A DNA stretch of 64,000 bases from Scilla litardierei (lineage: Eukaryota > Streptophyta > Magnoliopsida > Asparagales > Asparagaceae), in contig CM061130.1 of NCBI GenBank assembly GCA_030789695.1, forward strand, positions 14,685,860 through 14,749,859, in the 5' to 3' direction. The position numbers and the translations under genes were made by a program. Of this stretch, positions 56,149 through 64,000 are shown piece by piece; the stretch's first letter is position 1, and each line of letters opens with the position of its first letter. Below the pieces are notes generated by a model. The model made no database searches. It was not told where the DNA came from and was given only the letters and a program-made list of their open reading frames with translations.

Positions 56149-56533
56149 AGACCGACTAAAATGAGTTTTAGTCGACTGAAAAATAGATTAAGTCGGTCGA
56201 GATCTGGAAAAGACACAAATGCCCTAACCCACTTAGTCGGTCATAGTTCAAGCACTGACCGACTAGATTACGATCTAGTCGGTCGGTCAATGAGCTTGAA
56301 CCGACTAAGTCGAAACAGAGGCAAACAGTGATTTTTAGGGCAAGATTTAGTCGGTCGCAGTATACTCACTGACCGACTAGTTTTCAATCTAGTCGGTCGG
56401 TAAATGTACTGTGACCGACTAAAGAGAGAAAATGAAAAGAGTTAGATGAAAGCTTGATCTAGTCGGTCTGAGTTCATTTGCTGACCGACTAGATGAGCAT
56501 CTAGTCGGTTGACAAATGAACTGAAACCGACTA
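56149..56533 (-). promoter_or_regulatory. Internal hairpin array of copia element
   Basis: Three units at 56234-56307, 56348-56421 and 56460-56533, again exactly 74 nt with 8-nt loops, plus a degenerate part at 56149-56207. Here the arms are complementary almost throughout (for example GTTCATTTG pairs in the last unit). Motif identical to the LTR array although the rest of the sequence is unrelated. 56534-56778 is a spacer with nothing recognised. Confidence 0.75.
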
Positions 56534-56778
56534 GAAGAGTTCAAAAATTGATAATTGATTTCTCTTCACAAACCACTTGGATGAAACATCTTAACACTCT
56601 CATTAGTCATCTAAATTACCCCATAAAACGTCGAAATCTTAAATACGACATTGAAATACGAATTCGATCATAAATTCAAACAAATCTCATAAAATTCCCA
56701 AAAATTCAACAAATCTAGCATGAACGAAATATCGCGAAATATATTAGCATGCAAGATGATTGAGTTCAAATATGAATC

Positions 56779-58263
56779 CTATATCTCGGATTCACCCATA
56801 ATCCCCAATTCTCGACGCAACCGCACAAAGGAGTCCTCCTTTAGGGGTTTCGTGAAAATATCGGCGATTTGCTTTTGGGTTTCAACGTACACTAAAATGA
56901 TGTCCTTTTTAGCAACATGATCATCTAAGAAATGGTGTCGGACATCTATGTGTTTTGATCGGGAATGGTGCACCGGATTCTTTGAAAGAAAGATAGCACT
57001 TTGGTTATCCACCATGATAGTGCTAGTATCACAGTGAATACCAAAATCCTTCAAAGTGTGTCTCATCCAAAGAACCTGGGCACAAGCGGCACCGGCGGCA
57101 ATATATTCCGCCTCGGTGGTTGAAAGTGATACGGAATTTTGCTTCTTGGAAAACCAAGAGACAAGAGAATTTCCTAGAAAATGGCAAGTGCCACTAGTAC
57201 TTTTCCTATTGGATTTGCATCCCGCATAATCGGCATCACTGTATGAGACTAACTCATACGTGCTAGATTTCGGATAAAGTAATCTAAAATCTAAAGTGTA
57301 ACTTAGATAACGGAAAATACGCTTTACCGCTACTAAGTGAGACTCCTTAGGTTGAGACTGATAACGAGCACATACGCATACGGCAAACATAATATCGGGC
57401 CTACTTGCGGTAAGATAAAGTAAACTACCTATCATACCTCGATATAGACGAATGTCTACATCCTTACCGCCCGTATCCTTGTCAAGATGCGTAGTCGTGC
57501 TCATTGGAGTCTTTTTCCCGGAAGCACTTTCCATTCCAAATCGCTTAAGCAACTCCACCGTATACTTCGTTTGGTGGATGAAGATTGCATCGTTCAATTG
57601 GCGAATTTGGAGACCTAAGAAATATTTGAGTTCGCCCATGTGGCTCATCTCAAATTGGTCCTTCATAACATTAGAAAACTCTTCGCAAAGAGTGAAGTTA
57701 GTAGCACCAAAAATGATATCATCAACATAAATTTGAACTAATAAAATATCATTATTCGCATGCTTAACAAAAAGTGTAGAATCGGCTTCGCCCATTTTAA
57801 AATTCAAATCCAAAAGAAAATTCTTTAGGCGATCATACCAAGCTCGAGGAGCTTGTCTCAAACCATAAAGAGCTTTCTTTAGTTTAAAAACATGATTTGG
57901 AAATTTTTCATTTATGAAGCCCGGAGGTTGAGAAACGTAAACTTCCTCAACAACATCTCCGTTTAAAAATGCACTTTTAACATCCATTTGAAATAACTTC
58001 AAATTTGTATGGCATGCATAAGACAATAAAAGTCTAATTGATTCTAATCTAGCTACCGGAGCGAAGGATTCTTCGAAATCGATACCTTCCTCTTGGCGAT
58101 AGCCTTGAGCTACTAACCTTGCTTTGTTCCGGACGACGACTTGATTTTCGTCGGTTTTGTTCTTGAAGATCCACTTTGTCCCTATGACGGTGTGGTTCTT
58201 CAATGGCAAAGGAACAAGCTCCCATACCTCATTCCTCTCGAATTGAATGAGTTCCTCCTCCAT
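56779..58263 (-). CDS. Copia reverse transcriptase and RNase H
   Basis: 494-residue open frame forming the C-terminal part of pol. RT motifs: WELVPLP and [25 protein letters not shown] (about 48-63), [12 protein letters not shown] (91-102), [14 protein letters not shown] (131-144) and the catalytic YVDD (179-182). RNase [21 protein letters not shown] and [13 protein letters not shown]; end of pol: [11 protein letters not shown]. All catalytic blocks are present and intact. It is in the same frame as the upstream integrase ORF, separated by one TAA (58396-58398) and 45 readable codons, so natively one polyprotein. The listed Met is internal, not a real start. Synthesises element DNA in cytoplasmic particles. 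Confidence 0.93.
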   Translation of the reverse strand: MEEELIQFERNEVWELVPLPLKNHTVIGTKWIFKNKTDENQVVVRNKARLVAQGYRQEEGIDFEESFAPVARLESIRLLLSYACHTNLKLFQMDVKSAFLNGDVVEEVYVSQPPGFINEKFPNHVFKLKKALYGLRQAPRAWYDRLKNFLLDLNFKMGEADSTLFVKHANNDILLVQIYVDDIIFGATNFTLCEEFSNVMKDQFEMSHMGELKYFLGLQIRQLNDAIFIHQTKYTVELLKRFGMESASGKKTPMSTTTHLDKDTGGKDVDIRLYRGMIGSLLYLTASRPDIMFAVCVCARYQSQPKESHLVAVKRIFRYLSYTLDFRLLYPKSSTYELVSYSDADYAGCKSNRKSTSGTCHFLGNSLVSWFSKKQNSVSLSTTEAEYIAAGAACAQVLWMRHTLKDFGIHCDTSTIMVDNQSAIFLSKNPVHHSRSKHIDVRHHFLDDHVAKKDIILVYVETQKQIADIFTKPLKEDSFVRLRRELGIMGESEI

Positions 58264-58395
58264 GGCAAGGATCCAAGCACTATCTTCGCACGCTTCAACG
58301 ATATTCTTTGGCTCTATCGATGAGGCAAAGGCACAATTGGCGAAGTGGTGGACTTGAGATCTCGTCTTGACACTATCATTAATATTGCCAATAAC

Positions 58396-59850
58396 TTACT
58401 CATGGGGATGGTCGCGAACGGTATGAAGCCGCTTGGGAATACCTTGATCACTAGGCACATTCTCAACAACTTCATTAGTCGGGTTAATCTCAATAGAATC
58501 AATTGATTCAATAGACTTAGAATTTTCAAACGAATCACATAAAACATCCATAGAATCATTATCATTTGAAATTCTAGAAGTAGTAAAATTCTCATTAAAA
58601 GAGACATGAAGTGATTCCTCGATCGTAGAGGATCTTTTGTTGTATATCCGGTAGGCTTTGCTACGTGAGGAATACCCAACAAATATCCCCTCATCCGATC
58701 TCGGATCAAACTTGTCCAAATTATCATATGTGTTTTTAATGAAACATTTTGCGCCGAAAACACGAAAATGTTTAACTTGAGGCAATCTACCAAACAACAA
58801 TTCATAGCAAGTTTGTTTGGTGCCGGGCCTCAAAAGTATTCTATTAAACACATAACAAGCGGTGTGTACCGCTTCCGCCCAAAATTGATAACCAAGTTGA
58901 CTATCTTCGAGCATAGTGCGAGCACACTCCACAAGCGTTCTATTCTTCCTCTCAACAACACCATTTTGAGGAGGTGCGCGAGGGAAAGAAAACGTGTGAG
59001 TAATTCCAAGATCATCACAAAAATTTGAGAAAGACTCATTCTCAAATTCACCCCCATGATCACTACGAATAGTGACAATGGTGGTTCCGATGAGATTTTG
59101 TACTTTCTTTACAAATATTGTGAAGTTTTCAAAAGCTTCATTTTTATTACATAAGAAAAATACCCATGTAAATCTTGAATAATCATCAACGATGACTAGT
59201 CCATATCTTGCATTTCCTAAGGAAGCAACTCTAGTTGGCCCAAATAAATCTAGATGTAATAGCTCTAGTGGCCGTTTTGTAGAAATGCTTTTCTTAGGTT
59301 TAAATGAAGATTTAGGAAGCTTGCCACGTTGACAAGAATCACAAAAACTTTTCTTTTCGAAAACGAGCTTCGGAAAACCTTTAATGGAATTTAATTTCGA
59401 AAGTTTATAAAGTGTTCCAAAGTTCACATGTCCAAAGCGTCGATGCCATAAGTGTTGTTCACTTGTGTGGGCAACGAGACATTGTTCATATGACTTAGGA
59501 AGATCCAAAATATAAATATCTTTATGGCGTGTGCCTGAAAATAATAATTTATTATTATCATTTGAAATATGACACAATCCTTTCGCAAAGCTAACTTTGT
59601 AACCTTTGTCACAAAGTTGACTTATTGAAATAAGATTATGATTTAAACCATTAACTAGATAGACATCACTAATTAAGGGTTTAGAAGGGTTACCCACTTT
59701 ACCAACACTGACGATGGTTCCGCTCTCGTTGCCTCCAAATACGACGCGATTTCCATTTGCAATGGGAACCACTCCGGAGAGCAATTGAGCGTCACCCGTC
59801 ATGTGTTTTGAACACCCGCTATCGAGTATCCAATTCCCTTTGGAGCTAAA
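58396..59850 (-). pseudogene. Copia protease and integrase, ended by one stop
   Basis: Protease: WILDSGCSKHMTGD, with the catalytic DSG, lies just upstream of the Met at 59802, followed by [10 protein letters not shown] and [11 protein letters not shown]. Integrase, numbered from that Met: zinc-binding H120, H125, C154, C157 (LWHRRFGH, FCDSCQ), then the catalytic triad D185 (LDLFGP), D248 (SDHGGEF) and E284 (ERKNRTL), spacing 62 and 35 residues. Its C-terminal part is the usual copia VFGAKCFI, DPRSDEGIFVGYS. A single TAA (58396-58398) after DHPHE interrupts an otherwise open pol. Gag lies upstream in the same frame but four stops lie in the 98-base linker. Integrase inserts the cDNA. Confidence 0.9.
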
Positions 59851-59946
59851 TTTAAATTTGTTGATCCTCTTCTTTTTCTTTTCCTTGAGTACCTAAAGAT
59901 AGAAACTTTCATATCATGGTACCCAAGGTCATTGGGTCCTCAAAAG

Positions 59947-62187
59947 TTAGACCTTTGGAAGCCAAGTCCAATTGGACTTTGACTTCCCCACATAATCTCT
60001 ACTATGCACAACATCCGAAAAATAAGCATTCATATATACTTGTTTTTCATCCATGCTTTTGTCCTTTGGGCTCCAAATAGTGAAAATTTTGGGAGCCATC
60101 ATCCTATTGGGTGCATGCATGCGTTGTTGGTTTCTACGTGATGCATGACGTGGATAGGCATACGGAACATGATGGAATGGTGCATGACGAGAATTATTCA
60201 TACGATGAGGTGGGTGAACATATGCATGTGTGGGAACACGTGCGTGAGGGTGTCTCACATGGTGTGCACGTGCCCGTGAACGTGTAGCATAGAAATCATC
60301 ATATGTGTGAGATGGTGGAGTAGGACGTGTGTTCCTACGTGGCATGGTATTTGTGTACATATAAGCATGCCCCTTCTTTGGAGGTCCACCCAAAGTGGGT
60401 TTCTTTCCAAAAGAGGGTGTGGACGAGGTGAAAGCACCATTGGTAGATGAACTACCAATAGAGTGTTTGCTACCACTCGTAGAGTCACCGGAAGTTGGCC
60501 TAACAAAAGTAGTGGCCGCTTTGGATGGACATCCCATCGTATACCCCAAACCAATGTGGTGATTGGCCGGAAGTAAGTCACTTAGGATTTTATCCAAATG
60601 GTCCTTACCCTTATTGAATCTATTGATTCGGCCTAATGTGTTCTCATATTTCTCTTTGAGAGAACGCATAGAAGTATCTAATGTGGATACTTGCGATGTG
60701 AGCACATAAACACGAGATTTAAGATTCTCGTTCTCAATACTCAAAGTCGAGTTTTGAGAAGTTAAATCCGCTATCCTATGTTCTTCCGGATCATCAATGC
60801 TAACATGTTCAAGTTTAGATTTGAGATTAACAATCTCATTTCTTAACTCTTCAACAACGGTGTCGTAGTTGGTGATGATAGTCTTAGGCGAGGTTTGAAT
60901 GCTAGCTAGGTCATCTTTTACTTTAGTATATCGATTTACTAATTTTGTATATTTAGACCATAAGTGAGAGTTAGCATCCCTAAGATCATCCATAGTTACC
61001 TCATCGCCTTCGTCGTCGCTATCATCGGAGGAGGAAGATCCTTGATCATGCTCCTCTCTTGCCATGAAGCACATGTGCGCTTGCTCCACTTTCTCATCAT
61101 CCGACTCTCCGCTTGAGGAATCCTCGGAGTCGGTGAATGTTGTTCCGACAAGTCCCTTTTTGTACCCCTTTTTGTACTTCTTTGACTTGTCGAACTTCGG
61201 CGCCTTCCACTTCTCCTTTTGCTTGTTTTGAGGACAATCCGCTTTGATGTGTCCCGGTTTATTGCATTTAAAGCACAAAGGTGGAGAGGCGTTAGTAGAA
61301 GTAAACTTAGATTTTTGTTTGAAGTTACCCTTTCGGAAGAAGCGATTGAACTTCTTTGCCATGAGTGCAATGGATTCCATGTCCATTTCTTCTTCCGAGT
61401 CCTCATCATCGGTAGAGGTGGATGAAGCCGCCTTGAATGCAATCGCCTTCTTCTTAGGCGCATCTAGGTTCAAATATGACTTCATATTTTCTTGTAACTT
61501 CACCTTGCTATCTTTGCGTACCTCGTATGACATCAAAGTACCCATTAGTTGAACTACGGTATATTTGTTCATGTCATTACCTTCCTCGATGGCGAAGGTA
61601 CGTTTTTCCCAAGAAGAGGGAAGTCCTTCAATAAGCTTTGAGCACTTCTCCTTTTGAGTGTAGGACTTGCCGAGGGCCTCTAACTCGTTTATTATGTCAA
61701 CAAAGCGAGCGTAATATTCTTTCATCTTCTCGCCCTGTTGCATATGAAACATTTCGTAATCTTTGTTTACGACTACGAGTTTAGAGTCTCTTACCCTACT
61801 CGTCCCTTCATGAAGTATGAGGAGGGAGTTCCAAATTTGATATGCACTCTTACATGTGCATATCTTATTGAAATCCTCGGGCTCCAATGTGCATTGCAAG
61901 GCGTTCATTGCCTTGGCATTGCTTACCTCCGCGGCGACCTCCGCGGTAGTCCATTTCTCAAAGTCTTCTTCTTTGGGTTCGATGTATTCCTTCATTGTAG
62001 TCCTCCATAAGGATGCACTTCGGAGGAAGGTTTCCATCCGGCATTTCCAATACCCATAGTTGGTACCGTTGAAGAATGGAGGCCTCGTAGAGGAATGTCC
62101 TTCCATCACTGATGACGCTCCTTCACGATTCCTGAAGGTGTCATAGTTGGAGGGTGGAGGCACGGTCTTGTTGTCGTTGGCAGACAT
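59947..62187 (-). CDS. Copia gag (746 aa)
   Basis: Intact ORF. Residues about 35-225 are the SIRE-type capsid part: PPFFNGTNYGYWKCRMETFL, AYQIWNSLLILHEGT, YYARFVDIINELEALG and KLIEGLPSSWE. A Ser/Glu/Asp-rich linker follows, then a CCHC zinc knuckle C305-x2-C308-x4-H313-x4-C318 and a Lys-rich stretch. A coiled-coil-like segment spans about 420-560, and a basic His/Arg/Pro-rich C-terminus holds repeated HxH and RxH pairs. At 746 residues it is long, as in the SIRE group. The start at 62187 lies only seven bases from the PBS, an unusually short leader. Builds the virus-like particle and binds element RNA. Ends with TAA; pol follows in the same frame. Confidence 0.93.
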   Translation of the reverse strand: MSANDNKTVPPPSNYDTFRNREGASSVMEGHSSTRPPFFNGTNYGYWKCRMETFLRSASLWRTTMKEYIEPKEEDFEKWTTAEVAAEVSNAKAMNALQCTLEPEDFNKICTCKSAYQIWNSLLILHEGTSRVRDSKLVVVNKDYEMFHMQQGEKMKEYYARFVDIINELEALGKSYTQKEKCSKLIEGLPSSWEKRTFAIEEGNDMNKYTVVQLMGTLMSYEVRKDSKVKLQENMKSYLNLDAPKKKAIAFKAASSTSTDDEDSEEEMDMESIALMAKKFNRFFRKGNFKQKSKFTSTNASPPLCFKCNKPGHIKADCPQNKQKEKWKAPKFDKSKKYKKGYKKGLVGTTFTDSEDSSSGESDDEKVEQAHMCFMAREEHDQGSSSSDDSDDEGDEVTMDDLRDANSHLWSKYTKLVNRYTKVKDDLASIQTSPKTIITNYDTVVEELRNEIVNLKSKLEHVSIDDPEEHRIADLTSQNSTLSIENENLKSRVYVLTSQVSTLDTSMRSLKEKYENTLGRINRFNKGKDHLDKILSDLLPANHHIGLGYTMGCPSKAATTFVRPTSGDSTSGSKHSIGSSSTNGAFTSSTPSFGKKPTLGGPPKKGHAYMYTNTMPRRNTRPTPPSHTYDDFYATRSRARAHHVRHPHARVPTHAYVHPPHRMNNSRHAPFHHVPYAYPRHASRRNQQRMHAPNRMMAPKIFTIWSPKDKSMDEKQVYMNAYFSDVVHSRDYVGKSKSNWTWLPKV

Positions 62188-62194
62188 AGCTAAG

Positions 62195-62212
62195 TATCTG
62201 GCTCTGATACCA
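62195..62212 (-). promoter_or_regulatory. Primer-binding site of copia element (tRNA-iMet)
   Basis: Minus-strand TGGTATCAGAGCCAGATA, the standard copia PBS complementary to initiator tRNA-Met, seven bases from the LTR. Confidence 0.93.
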
Positions 62213-62219
62213 AATTGAA

Positions 62220-63967
62220 TGCCCTACCAGCTACTGCACAAGTACTAGAGGGGGGGTGAATAGTACTTTAAAATAATAAGGAGTATAATTCCAAATTAAA
62301 TTGCAAACAACTACCAAATCAATTTGTGGAAGCTTAAATTGAATGACAACAACAAAATTAACAATGCAAACAAATGATGTTAATGGGTTCGGATCCACCC
62401 AAGTCTCCCCGACTTGTTCCCGGTGATCCTACGTCCCAACCACCCGGATCCCCTCCGGATACTTGAGTTAGAAACCCTAACTCAAGATTTCCACTATGAA
62501 TATCTTGTGAAAAACCTTCACAAGATCAAATCATACATGCAATAGCAAACGTGAATCCCACAACCCGGGATCACAACCTTCTCTCACAGCCGAGAGAATC
62601 ACAAAGCAATATTAAAGAGTTTAATATGAAATAAACAATCTTACCACAAAATCCTATACCTTGAGTTTTTCTTACCCAAATGGTGAAATGAAGGATTTGA
62701 GGAAGATGAAGTCACCAAGACCTAGCACCAAGGAAATGACCAGCAATCGGTGCCTAGGGATGATTTGGAGACTTGGATCAAGCAATAGCTTGAAGAGCTC
62801 ACCAAGAACAACCTTCTCTCTAGATGGATTCTAGATCTAGAAATGAGAGAGAATGGGTTTCTTGTGAGGAAGAGAGCTTTAGATTTGAGTGAGAATGGCT
62901 ATCTCTTTTGATCTCAATGAATCTCTGAATGGAAGCTCTTACCTAGATAGAAATGACCTAGGTTCGTATTTATAGGGTCCCATAAAAACAAGTTAGGTCA
63001 TTCTCCAACGGATAGAAATCTGTGAGAATTAGTCGGTCAAAGAACAATCACTGACCGACTAGTTCATCAACTAGTCGGTCAGTCAAACAGCATGGACCGA
63101 CTAAGTGAAGATCTGAGAAGAGATAGAATTTCAGACCTAGAAATCTAGTCGGTCCAAGAAGACTTTCTGACCGACTAGTTTCACAACTAGTCGGTCAGTC
63201 AGTGAACGTAGACCGACTAAGAGGCAAAATGAAATAGTCTGAACACAAGTTGACTTAGTCGGTCCAAGAACAAAAGTTGACCGACTAGATTGTCAACTAG
63301 TCGGTCACCAAACGTTCTTAGACCGACTAACGATAAACAGTAGCTTGGGAGAAATTTAGCATGAACAGTAAGTCACAACTAGTCGGTCAAAGAAGCATCC
63401 CTGACCGACTAGTTCACAAACTAGTCGGTCGGTGAGTCAACGTAGACCGACTAACTGTAAACAGTAAAGTCCAAGAAATTAAGGAATCAAACTAGTCGGT
63501 CCAAGAAGAGTTACCGACCGACTAGATCACCATCTAGTCGGTCAGTACTTGTTCTTGTACCAACTAACATGCACAATAAAGTCCGAATCGAAGCGCGATG
63601 CTTCGAGGAAGTTAGAATGAACTTGTGCAAGGATCCTAGAGCTACGAAATGAGCGTAATGAAGATAGAAACGTAAGATATACTCAAGGCTTAACATTCTA
63701 TATATCGAAGCTAAAAGACTATAAATAAAACCTTAATAAACGGTCTTCGAGAGCTTCGATTGAATCTTCATAACTTCCAAAACGGCGCAAGAGCTTCAAC
63801 GAAGCTTTAGGCATGAATACGAGCTTTGGGAAGTGTTGAGATGTCGCTTTGAATGTTCTCGTGAAATTGGCGACGATCTCCAATACTACGCTCACAAATT
63901 GTTAGTTCATGGATTGTTTATGTTTGCTCATCATCAAAACCAAATCCGGGGAGTCCAATATTCAACA
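62220..63967 (-). repeat. 5' LTR of young copia element
   Basis: Full-length copy of 51466-53214 (TGCCCTACC to TTCAACA on plus). It shares its outer end with a further internal region to the right. Confidence 0.93.
63030..63566 (-). promoter_or_regulatory. Five 74-nt hairpin units in U3 of the 5' LTR
   Basis: Units at 63030, 63146, 63256, 63380 and 63493, 74 nt each, differing from the other LTR by two bases. TATA at 62967-62974. Confidence 0.75.
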
Positions 63968-64000
63968 TTCTCCCCCTTTTTGGTGATGACAAACCAACAT
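63968..64000 (-). mobile_element. Start of a second copia internal region
   Basis: 33 bases identical to 53215-53247 (PPT and start of 3' UTR), where flanking host DNA and a TSD would be expected. The LTR at 62220-63967 therefore serves two internal regions. Confidence 0.85.

Larger units (their letters stand above)
51466..63967 (-). mobile_element. Young SIRE/Maximus-like Ty1/copia element
   Basis: LTRs 51466-53214 and 62220-63967 (1749 and 1748 bp) differ at about eight sites by eye. Minus-strand order: PBS (tRNA-iMet), gag, protease-integrase, RT-RNase H, an internal palindrome array, ORF3, PPT. The order PR-IN-RT-RH defines copia; the extra ORF and zinc knuckle place it in the SIRE/Maximus group. 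63968-64000 repeats the PPT region, so a further copy lies to the right. Confidence 0.93.

Overview
The window is plant nuclear DNA, specifically angiosperm intergenic heterochromatin. Essentially all of it is LTR retrotransposons nested inside one another, with no convincing host gene. The evidence is plant-type Ty3/gypsy (Athila, Tat and chromovirus-like) and Ty1/copia (SIRE/Maximus-like) coding domains, primer-binding sites complementary to plant tRNA-Asp and initiator tRNA-Met, polypurine tracts and target-site duplications. The species cannot be named from the sequence.

Layout. 1-6741: a young, minus-strand, non-autonomous Athila-type element (E1) carrying one large acidic ORF; its left LTR is cut by the window edge. 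6742-8138: the right part of a chromovirus-like LTR with a 55-bp tandem repeat. 8139-50936: an old plus-strand Tat-type element (LTR end and PBS, broken gag, 55-bp 3' tandem repeats, an antisense ORF, LTR) exploded by insertions. Into it went an Athila element on the minus strand (E3, 8565-40122), which keeps gag, protease and ORF3 but has lost RT and integrase. E3 was itself hit by a plus-strand Athila element (B, 10241-22864, TSD ATGAG), which has RT, RNase H, integrase and ORF3 but no gag or protease. It was hit again by a non-autonomous element (A, 29701-37643, TSD ACCCT). A chromovirus-like LTR (40739-45337, TSD CTCAA/CTCGA), itself carrying a copia LTR relic, sits inside the Tat gag. 50937-51465 is a copia pol scrap. 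51466-64000 is a young minus-strand SIRE-like copia element with gag, pol, ORF3 and two near-identical LTRs, apparently joined to a second copy beyond the right edge.

The most unusual pattern is a shared regulatory-looking syntax. Athila and copia LTRs of quite different sequence all carry, just upstream of a TATA box, clusters of CpG-containing palindromic decamers at a strict 21-24 bp spacing: CTCGGCCGAG in Athila, CAGTCGACTG in an old copia LTR, and CTAGTCGGTC/GACCGACTAG in the young copia. In the young copia the clusters form 74-nt hairpin units of constant length. In both superfamilies a second array lies inside the element, between pol and ORF3, sometimes with its own TATA box or telo-boxes. 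It looks like an internal promoter for ORF3 that uses the same enhancer as the LTR.

How the genes work together: gag, protease, RT-RNase H and integrase make the copy-and-paste machinery, and ORF3 is the env-like/ORF1-type extra gene of unknown role. In the Athila family here the machinery is split between complementary partial elements with similar PBS, PPT and LTR ends, so they could have been cross-mobilised. Most coding regions carry stops or frameshifts; only the young copia element and the two non-autonomous ORFs look nearly intact.
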